A stretch of 64,000 nt of DNA from Cladopsammia gracilis (Eukaryota; Cnidaria; Anthozoa; Scleractinia; Dendrophylliidae), in assembly GCA_022457155.1 (NCBI GenBank), contig JAJGOT010000466.1, forward strand, positions 62,001 through 126,000, given 5' to 3'. This document shows, in pieces, positions 1-7,559 of the stretch (position 1 is its first letter; each line of letters opens with the position of its first letter). Under the pieces are notes generated by a model. That model saw only the letters and a list, made by a program, of their open reading frames with translations, was not told the origin of the DNA and ran no database searches. A program made the translations under genes and the position numbers.

Positions 1-718
1 TTAGAGATCCTTTATTATTGATCAATACAATTAACTTCAAAGTTCGATTCTAATAGTAGGATTTACATCTGACTTGGTTAATCATATGAGAGTGTAGGTT
101 AGCATCACGTGACAATGCGCTGTACGTGACGTCACAAAATGCGTTTTCTAAAATGGGGAAAGGTTCTGCAATATAATTTTAAAAATATGTGCTACTAAAT
201 TGTCCAGTTGAGTATCAGCATTGTTATTCTGCCTTGTAAGGTGGTATCTGTAACTTGTATTAGAAGTTATTAAGCTATTTCTAAAGTCACGTGACCTATT
301 TACCCTAATTACGTGATTGCTATTAAACTTGAACATGCGGACAAGGCTATTCCATGACCAGCACCTAAGATGCAAAAGATAGTTGCTCAAAAAGTGTTAA
401 TTTGATTTGATTTAATGTTCCCCATTTTACCCTGAAGATTTTAACCGTTAACGTTCAATAACAGGTCACGTGACTGACATTCGAACGTCACGAATGTTTC
501 ATATTATTAAGGCCACTGAAATAATATTGCTTGCAAAATATTAGGAACATTGGACGACGACTTCCTTTTCAAATGAAACTATGCCAAATAAGCAGGTAAA
601 CCATGCCTTAACTTGCATTTTTTTTAAAGTTTCCACCAATATACGTTCATAAGAAATAAATACCCCAAGTTAAGAACGTAAAAATCGTCTTAAGGTATGA
701 TTTTGTTTTCTTTTTTAG
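1..718. other. intron or intergenic sequence
   Basis: No supported gene or mobile element is visible. The stretch has several CACGTGAC-type motifs and ends in a pyrimidine-rich tract with an AG acceptor at 717-718 that opens the coiled-coil exon. It is probably intron of the gene continuing from outside the window. Confidence 0.5.
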
Positions 719-898
719 AAAAGGAAAATGAGTTAAAACGAGTAGACTCATTATTTAGGCAAGGAGCTCGAGACCTGCAAGAAAAGCTGGAACAGTCGAG
801 AAAGATTATCACTGAAAAACAAGAAACAATTACAAACCAAAAAGAACAGCTTGATAACCTGATAATGAGCAGTGATGAAATGTTATTTACCTCCAAAG
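719..898 (+). CDS. internal exon, coiled-coil segment of an unrecognised gene
   Basis: This is a 180-bp exon with a TTTTCTTTTTTAG acceptor just before it and a CCAAAG/GTAAGA donor just after it. Both boundaries are phase 1, so the exon is symmetric. It encodes about 60 residues, strongly charged and Gln/Glu/Lys-rich (for example ARDLQEKLEQSRKIITEKQ), with heptad-like spacing of Leu and Ile, so a coiled coil is likely. The reading frame stays open across the exon. I do not recognise the family. The same phase is used at the boundaries of exons at 4966, 6849 and 12,673, so I infer they belong to one gene whose start lies left of the window. The codons upstream of 719 in the same frame are intron, not coding. 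Confidence 0.6.
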
Positions 899-1177
899 GT
901 AAGATTATGATATTAACGTTTGATTTAATTTAGTGTTTAAGTACAGTTGAACCTGGAACGAAGTAAAGCGACCGTAAGGAACGAAACGGGGCGTGAGACG
1001 ATGGCATAAAGGCAAATTATTTATTTATTTTTTATATAAATTTTATGTTAATCTGCAGCCTCACTGGTCTCGTTAGCGTGTACAAAATTCAAAACAATTT
1101 TTACTTTTAAATGAGAACTTTGAAGGTAATAAAGGTACATGTGAAATGATAAAAAAATCAGTCGCCACTATGAAAAA
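899..1177. other. intron sequence
   Basis: AT-rich intron following the GTAAGA donor. Nothing recognisable is seen. Confidence 0.4.
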
Positions 1178-1521
1178 TGGGGGTGGGAGGGGTGGGAGGG
1201 ATGGGAGGGGTGGGAGGGATGGGAGGGGTGGGAGGGATTGGAGGGGTGGGATGGGAGGGATGGGAGGGGTGGGAGGGGTGGGAGGGATGGGATGGGAGGG
1301 ATGGGAGGGGTGGGAGGGGTGGGAGGGATGGGATGGGAAGGATGGGAGGGGTGGGAGGGGTGGGATGGGAGGGGTGGGAGGGGTGGGATGGGAGGGGTGG
1401 GAGGGGTGGGAGGGGTGGGATGGGTGGGATGGGAGGGGTGGGAGGGGTGGGAGGGATGGGATGGGAGAGGTGGGAGGGGTGAGAGGGATGGGATGGGAGG
1501 GGTGGGAGGGGTGATGGGTGG
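1178..1521. repeat. G-rich minisatellite (GGGAGGGGT / GGGATGGGAGGGGT)
   Basis: About 340 bp of tandem 9- to 14-bp repeats built from GGGAGGGGT and GGGATGGGAGG. The plus strand is almost pure G with A or T spacers, giving dozens of GGG runs able to form G-quadruplexes. Open frames across it (Gly/Trp/Glu repeats on one strand, Pro/His/Ser repeats on the other) are repeat artefacts. It abuts the 3' end of the Penelope-like element. Confidence 0.9.
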
Positions 1522-1580
1522 ATACCTTTATTTAAAACTGAATGCAAGGCTGATCGGACAGCAATAAAGGGTATTTTATT

Positions 1581-1622
1581 GCCCAATATTTCGGTTAGGC
1601 AAAACTAACCTTCATCAGGGGC
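1581..1622 (-). ncRNA. hammerhead ribozyme motif (minimal, Penelope-type)
   Basis: Read on the minus strand, GCCC (stem I) is followed by the core CTGATGA. A 6-bp stem II comes next (GGTTAG pairing with CTAACC, loop TTTTGC), then GAAATATT, then GGGC closing stem I. GAA-ATAT-T matches the very short, self-complementary stem III seen in dimer-forming hammerheads of Penelope-like elements; the predicted cleavage would fall after ATT and before GGGC. All invariant core bases are present. It lies at the 3' side of the Penelope-like ORF, as expected for the element's terminal repeat. Activity is untested, and stem I is only 4 bp before a mismatch. Confidence 0.75.
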
Positions 1623-1757
1623 TACAAAGAGCTAAGTAAAAATGGAATAAAACGGTTACAAGATATAAAATGATTCAAATGAAAGATTAAATATGATTGG
1701 TTAACAAAAATAAACAGTAGAAACGTTTACAAAAGCTACTATAAAAATAGAAATATA

Positions 1758-3545
1758 TTAAGTTTCATCGCGTCTGTTCATCCCATAGGGTTCAAGAGTC
1801 TTGCCCTTGGAAATTAAAAATCCTTCTCTGGCCTTACAAATGGCGTCTCTGTCAGAGTTGATGAGTTCAAGGGGAATGAGTTCTATGTCACTGATTAAAT
1901 GGCCAGGAAGAGTAAAGTGATCTGAAACGGCGGTAGGCTGATGAATGTGATGTTGGTTAATGGCTTTTTCGATTGCGCGTCTGTGTTCGCCAAATCTGTC
2001 GCTGAGATGTCGTTTAGTCTCTCCTATGTATTGTACTTTGCATCTGCAGCACTGTATCATATATATGAGATTCGTAGATGAGCAAGATATGTGGTGTCGT
2101 ATTCGTTGTTGTTCGTTTGTAGAGAAAAAGGTGTAAAACGTGGTTCCCTCTGAGATGAAAGGACACGTTTTGCACCTATTTCTGTTACAGCGGAAAGCTC
2201 CTGGTGTTTGGGGGGGGGGGGGGTGGTCTGCGGTGTTTGGCTCTGACTAAAATGTCACGGAGGTTGTTGCATCGGCGGTACGATATGAGAGGAGGAGAAG
2301 GGAATGCTTCTTTGCATCGTTGTGAAGAACGAAGAATGTTCAGATTGTTGAAAATGGTTCGACGTATGTTCGGAAGGGCTGGATTAAATGTTACTACAAA
2401 TGGGATTCTGTTAGACTCTTTTCTTTTAGATGTTTCGAGGGCTTCGCTGCGAGGAATCAGACGTACTTTCTCTATTTCTTCTTTAATAAAAAGGTGTTTA
2501 TATCCTCTCTTGATTAAATGGGATGTGAGTGCGTTCGAACGAGTGTTAAAGTACTCATCCGTAGAACAAATTCTTCTCAATCGTAAGGCCATGCTAAACG
2601 GGATGGATTGTTTGGTGTGAGAAGGGTGGCAGGATGATTTAAGGAGATACTGATGCTTGTCTGTAGGCTTAACATAAAGGTCAGTTTCCAGTCTGCCGTT
2701 GATGAGTATTACGTTAACATCAAGGAAGGGGATTTCGTTGTAGGAGAAGGAACTGGTAAGTTTGATTGTAGGATGTAGGTTGTTTAAGTATGTGATAAAA
2801 TCATTTAATTTTTCTTCTCCATGCGTCCATAGAAGAAAGATGTCGTCGATGTAACGCCACCAGATAAGGGGAGAATGTGAAGCACCCGCTAGGGCGTGTT
2901 CCTCAAATTTTCCCATGAAGAGATTGGCGTAGGAGGGAGCCATTTTCGTGCCCATCGCTGTTCCATTAATTTGTCGGTAGTGTTGTCCATTGAAAGTAAA
3001 CGTGTTATTGGTGAGGATCATGCGGATGAGATCACAGAGTCTGGTTGTCTGAATAGTGGGATTGAGTCGTCGGTCTAGAAAATCGCTGCACGCTTGGATT
3101 CCGTCTTTGTGAGGTATGTTTGTATAAAGTGAAGATACATCGAGGGTAACGAGTAAAACACCGTCAGGTAGTTGACCAATACTGTTGAGTCTGTTGAGAA
3201 AGTGGGTGGTGTCTTTTATGTGAGAGGGAAGTTTGGTCACCAGTGGTTGAAGGTGGAAGTCGACGAACTGGGAAATACGTTCTGTGGGATGGCTATTGCT
3301 GGAGACTATAGGGCGACCAGGATGACCTTGTTTGTGTATTTTAGGAATGGTGTAAAAGCGTCCTGGTTTAGGAGAGTTTTCTTGGAGGTATTTTGCTGTT
3401 TCGTCATCGATCATTTTGTCAGATCGTAAACTGGAAATGTATCTTATAACACAATTGTGGGTCATTGAGTTGTCGAAGGCATTCATTTTCGTACCAGTCC
3501 ATGTCCATGACAACCGTCCCCGAGCCTTTGTCTGCGGGACAAAGT
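1758..3545 (-). pseudogene. Penelope-like RT with GIY-YIG endonuclease, frameshifted
   Basis: The RT palm is clear: motif A LLVTLDVSSLYTNIP, motif B NGTAMGTKMAPSYANLFMG, catalytic motif C YIDDIFLLW, and the downstream FLDVNV and YVKPTDKHQYL motifs typical of Penelope-type RTs. Upstream, PADKGSGTVVMDMDWYENE sits in a different frame from the rest, marking a frameshift near 3465-3480. Between RT and endonuclease the Cys motif CNRNRCKTCPF is also out of frame. The shift lies at a run of 13 G on the plus strand (about 2211-2223), which may be a true slippage mutation or a homopolymer sequencing error. The endonuclease shows QYIGETKRHLSDRFGEHRR and the AREGFLI segment with the expected catalytic Glu. 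A single uninterrupted ORF is not present, so it is probably inactive as read. Confidence 0.85.
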
Positions 3546-3858
3546 AGGACAAGTAGGACAAAGTGTCTCAACTAACTTATATTTAAAACAGATTATATAG
3601 GTGAGCTGCGGAAGAAAGTATTTGTCGAAAACGAAATACAATATAATATTTAAATATGGCTAACAATAAGCTGTTCCGAGGTGAAAACAACTTACCAACC
3701 ACTTACCAACCACTTCTCCGAGATTCCGAGAGTAAAACAGAATTTGTCGCTGGTATTTATTAAATTGAATCCACCATCGACTGCGGCAGAAAGATATCTT
3801 CAACATGCCACTGAAGTGCCATGGAGTCCATACAGATGTAAATGTACAGATGGGACGT

Positions 3859-3897
<39 letters not shown>
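3859..3897. repeat. (TAA)n microsatellite
   Basis: About 12 uninterrupted AAT/TAA trinucleotides. Confidence 0.9.
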
Positions 3898-3898
<1 letters not shown>

Positions 3899-3920
3899 TC
3901 AAATTTGTACCGCACAGTTT

Positions 3921-3972
3921 CTATATCCTATATTCTATATTCTATATTATATTCTATATTCTATATTATAAA
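3921..3972. repeat. (CTATATT)n-like short tandem repeat
   Basis: Tandem CTATATT heptamers with small length changes, just 3' of the TAA microsatellite. Confidence 0.8.
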
Positions 3973-4744
3973 ATATTCAACTGCACCTTACAATAAGATA
4001 TTAAGATATTAGATATTAATATATTAAGATATTAACTCATTCTTGTCACGTGAAAACAAGCATATTTCAACCACATTCCAATTTTATTTAATATTTCAGA
4101 AAATATTTACAAGAGAATTGAAAGCTATACATCAATGTGATCAGCAATGATGAGGCTTTACAGAAAAAACATGTTTGTCTCCAAAGGAGCTCACATTGTT
4201 TCCAAAAAAAAAAAAAATAAGCATAAATAAGCAAAATTTTTGCAATTTTTTTTTGCAAAATACATAAAATATGACCAAGAGGTCTGGATATAAAGAAAAG
4301 TTAGAAGAGAAAATGTTCTTTGATGTATTGACTGCAAATCCTCCAAATCTGGTTTAATATTAAAAGATGAAATAGGACTTAAAAATTACAATTTTAAAAT
4401 TCCGTAGAATAAATTATAAATAATGCTGATCAAAATAATAATTGACAACAGCTTATTGTAAACACTAACATAACTAATCAAATTCCTTATTAAATAAAAA
4501 AGTTTTAAGTCTACTTTCAAAAATATTCAAACTAGAAATAGACCGAATCGAGGTTGGAAGCAGATTTAGTGTGAAAAGAAATTCGCGTTTTGTTTGATTT
4601 TGCTTAACTGTGCTTTGTGATTGGTTAACTACTTAACTAAAGATAAGTAATCCAAATCCAATCAAGAGGCAGAGATGTGAAATCATTTCATGTCACTTCA
4701 TGCAGGTTTAAATCATGCATGTTCTGAATCTCATATGAACTGCA

Positions 4745-4828
4745 GACAGTTGCTTTCAATGGTAGAGCATCGCACCGGTAACGCGGAGGTCATGCGTTCA
4801 AAGCCCATTGAAGCCCGGAATTTTTTTT
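4745..4828 (+). mobile_element. tRNA-Thr-like SINE head or tRNA pseudogene
   Basis: The sequence has a tRNA-like layout: an A-box-like GGTAGAGC, an anticodon loop CCGGTAA carrying GGT (Thr), a B-box-like GCGTTCAAAGC, a 3' acceptor-like TTGAAGCC that pairs with a degenerate GCTTTCAA at the 5' end, and then a run of T. The D arm is shortened and the anticodon stem has mismatches, so this is not an intact tRNA. It fits a tRNA-derived SINE head or a tRNA pseudogene. No long SINE body is evident. Confidence 0.55.
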
Positions 4829-4965
4829 ACACTTCTTTGCAATTGGTTAAATTGCAAACACAACTGTGAGGATTATTTCTTTACTTCACAATGTTACAAT
4901 GTAACAGTGAATGTCCTTTTGATATTAATGTTACTTATACAGAATTTCCTTTTTGGTTTGTTCAG

Positions 4966-5115
4966 CCAAATGGTATTCCAGCAGCCCACTGCCTCTGCCC
5001 CACAGTGCAACAAAAGGATCTGATGACATTGTGCCTCTGGGTTCTCCATTTATGACCCAAGTGGATCAACACAAGACAATAGAGCCATGGAATCCATACT
5101 GCGATTCACCGAAAG
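4966..5115 (+). CDS. internal exon of the unrecognised plus-strand gene
   Basis: A 150-bp symmetric phase 1-1 exon, with TTGGTTTGTTCAG before it and GAAAG/GTACAA after it. It encodes about 50 residues with low complexity and many Ser, Pro and Thr, including KWYSSSPLPLPHSATKGS and a Trp-Asn-Pro motif near the end (EPWNPYCDSPKG). The same PWN(P/D) ending and phase recur in the exons at 6849 and 7293, so it is part of the same gene. No domain family is recognised. Confidence 0.6.
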
Positions 5116-5271
5116 GTACAACTAATGAAACAATTATTAAGTTGAGTTCAATCCAGTAACGTCTTCATAACATGTTTTACTATTTAACTATTTGGTGTAA
5201 CAATCTCAATTGATCATACAACGCATACTGCGACAGTCGTAACAAAAACTGAACATTTGTATCGTCTGCGA

Positions 5272-5958
5272 CTCAAGTAGATTAAGGCCTGGTTTCTTTA
5301 CAGATTTTCAAATTATATAAAGGGGGTGGTCTATTGTAAAGTGTTTTCAAGGTATCCTAGGACTAATAGTTTAAGGCTAATTATAACCAAGAGTTCTTCA
5401 AATTTCTGGTAGGAAATAGTTTATAACTGCATCACGTGACCAGTCACGCCCTGTTTTATCAAAACTTTCTTTGACTCGAAATTCCCACCAGTTAGAGAGC
5501 AAAAATCGTTCCATCTTTTGATCCAAACAATGGCCACTAATAGTGTTCTTGTAAAACCGGTCGGAATGAGACTCAGGCCATTTAACGTCTTTTTCCTGTT
5601 CAAAATTTTGTTTAGAGGAGGACTGGCATTAGTCAATGAACACCAATTGCACTAACAAATTGTAACGTTTCCTCCAGTTCTGAGCTGATTTCGTAGACAC
5701 GTTTTAGGTTCATTCTTTTGATACAGAAAAACTGAAGCTGCACATGTAGCAAGTAGTGGGAATCTTTGGTTGTAATTTTCAAACAATAGAGGGCGTGGTC
5801 AATCACGTGATCGTATAATTTGAGATTCTTTTTCTCTAGTTTTTCTATTTTGGTTAATTTTATCATTTGCTATTCCTCTTAGATGCCGTAAACTTTGATT
5901 TTTGGAAAATGTGCTCAAAAATCACAAGTGATTTAGAACCAGGCCTTTATCTACTTGA
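5272..5958. mobile_element. fold-back (MITE-like) element of about 690 bp
   Basis: Terminal inverted repeats read CAAGTAGATTAAGGCCTGGTT at the left and the complement of CAAGTAGATAAAGGCCTGGTT at the right. The inverted arms continue inward: a GCATCACGTGACCAGTCACGCC segment near 5430 pairs with GGGCGTGGTCAATCACGTGAT near 5790. No transposase is present. Minus-strand open frames inside it look incidental. It sits in the intron between the exons at 4966 and 6849 and interrupts the ancestral duplicated intron sequence. Confidence 0.7.
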
Positions 5959-5967
5959 AGAGAGACA

Positions 5968-6848
5968 AAATCATTTAAAGTAAAGGACCTTTTAAAAGAA
6001 CTGGAAAAAAATGAATACAATATGAGTGGAGCCCATTTCGGTTTGTAATCATACGAGTGATTAAACAAAAGAGAGCTATCTCGTATTTAAGGATTTCCCA
6101 GAAAATTCTTCTATCAATCCGAACTGATCGATATTAATGAAACAATCTTTAATGCATGAGAATCCCAGTGCAGAAATAATATTAAAAAAAAGATAACTGA
6201 GCCAAAAATGGAACATTTTTCTCAACATTCTTATTGATATTTGGTTGCTACAGAAACATCACACTTCTTATAAAAAATAAAACGTTTCCAAATGAACAAC
6301 TGACAGCTACTAAGTAGCCCCACCTCCCCAGAAAAATTAATCATTTAGAAACTTCCAAATAATTTGATTATGTTGGTGACATCCACAACTTCCCCTTCCT
6401 TTGCTCGCACGAGGGTTAACAAAATGACATGTAAACTAACGAGTGCGTCATCTCAAAGACCTTATATTTTTGGTAGAAAAACATTTCATAAGCGAAGGAC
6501 TTAAAAGAGTTTTGATAATTTTTTAGTTTAGCCAAAAAAACTAAAATTTGTATCGTCTAAATCGGCCTTAATATCACAGGTCACACATTTAATTACGAGA
6601 GAAAAATCATTATAAGCAAAAGACTTTAAGAACTGGAAATAAATAATGTAGGACTGAGTGGAGTCCAGTTCGGTCCAGTGATTAAACAAATGTAACCCAT
6701 CTTGGATCCGTCATCTTAGCTTGAAGGACTTCACAGAAAATTCTTCTACTGAACTAAACTGAACAAAATCAAAGTACTTGCATTTTTTTGTGGAAAAGGA
6801 ACAGTTCCTCGGTGAAGGCATAAGGGTTTTGTTCCTTTTTTGCTTAAG
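5968..6848 (+). repeat. diverged tandem duplication of intron sequence
   Basis: The stretch from about 5968 (AATCATTTAAAG ... GAACTGGAAA ... GAGTGGAGCCCA ... CAGAAAATTCTTCTA) recurs from about 6605 with many substitutions. A pre-exon segment (CGAAGGACTTAAAAGAGTTTTG near 6495) recurs before the exon at 6849 and again near 10,900. After the earlier copy only a GCCAA remnant of the exon start remains (about 6530). This shows that exon plus intron were duplicated together. Confidence 0.6.
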
Positions 6849-6983
6849 CCAATGGACACTTGAACTCGCGGCCACTACCACGTGACCTTATTAACAAATC
6901 AATGGACAACAGGCCTCTGATGACTTCATTGCCCAATGGAAATGTCTGTAACACAAATGGTCCGTGGAATGACCCTATGAAAG
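6849..6983 (+). CDS. internal exon, NGHLNSRPLP type
   Basis: A 135-bp phase 1-1 exon with acceptor TTTTTTGCTTAAG and donor ATGAAAG/GTAAGA. The frame is open and reads ANGHLNSRPLPRD, then NRPLMTSLPNG, ending in GPWNDPMKG. It is the best preserved member of a set of duplicated exons (next at 7293, 10,945, about 11,230 and about 11,421) and is more distantly like the exon at 12,673 (AKGYLNNRPL). Function is unknown. The repeated RPL(M)TSLP and PWN motifs suggest a short linear-motif repeat rather than a folded domain. Confidence 0.65.
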
Positions 6984-7292
6984 GTAAGAACACATGTGCT
7001 TCCTGTTAAGCCCTTGGCGCGTAATTTGACGTCACTCTTCTAGGGGAGTCGGAACAATACGCTATCGTGTTCAGCTCCAAGCCCCCTTGCGTTAATCGCT
7101 TAGTGTGACTTACGTTTTTTTATGAAAATGAGGAATCAGTCCAAGATGAGTCAAGGATTAGTCAGGATTAGACCCAGATGTCACGTGTATTCAATCCGAC
7201 TTTCCGATTGGTCAAAATGCATCACCAAATCTGCCACTTAAGGGTACATACTATACTCCTTTTTAAAAATAGTTGTAACTTTTTTTCTTTAG

Positions 7293-7410
7293 CCAATGGA
7301 CACTTAAACTCGCGGCCACTACCACGTGAAATTGTTAATGAATCAGACCGCAACAAGCCACTGATGACTTCATTGCCATGGAACCCCCCATGTCAATCAT
7401 TGTATGAAAG
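7293..7410 (+). CDS. duplicated exon, NGHLNSRPLP type, donor phase shifted
   Basis: The acceptor TTTTTTTCTTTAG and the first residues (ANGHLNSRPLPRE, NKPLMTSLPWNPPC) closely match the 6849 exon. The donor GAAAG/GTACGA follows a 1-nt shift relative to its sister exons, so this copy would end in phase 2. Splicing to the phase-1 exon at 12,673 would then break the frame. It may be decaying, skipped, or joined to an exon I have not seen. Confidence 0.5.
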
Positions 7411-7559
7411 GTACGAACACAGCCTCCTTGTAAGTCGTCATTTGCGCGTGGTCGAATGTGACGTTATCTAGCTGATTTAGAAGATTACGCTATCCAGTTT
7501 GACCCAATAAGTATAAGTAATATTTTCTAAATAATAAGCAGAAATTTAATTTTGGCACA

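Larger units (their letters stand above)
1557..3561 (-). mobile_element. Penelope-like retroelement, 5'-truncated, EN+ type
   Basis: Minus-strand element with the Penelope order: reverse transcriptase (about 3545-2185), a Cys-rich linker, then a C-terminal GIY-YIG endonuclease (about 2060-1758). A 3' segment follows that carries a hammerhead-ribozyme motif (1622-1581), as known in the terminal repeats of Penelope-like elements. The 5' end is lost within the RT N-terminal region near 3561. The right and left limits are approximate, because no target duplication could be identified. It lies in an intron of the plus-strand gene in antisense orientation. Confidence 0.85.
3562..4744. other. intron with microsatellites, no gene seen
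   Basis: AT-rich sequence between the Penelope element and the SINE-like element. It holds the two microsatellites listed separately and poly(A)/poly(T) runs near 4205 and 4250. No convincing exon was found. Confidence 0.4.

Noticed and set aside
545..595. Possible 51-bp exon (ATATTAG acceptor, AAGCAG/GTAAAC donor)
   Set aside because: It would be phase 0 at both ends and cannot splice in frame to the phase-1 exon at 719; the acceptor has no strong pyrimidine tract.
1146..1586. Open frames of 100-142 codons rich in Gly/Trp/Glu or Pro/Ser/His
   Set aside because: They translate the G-rich minisatellite in several frames on both strands at once and have no independent coding signal.
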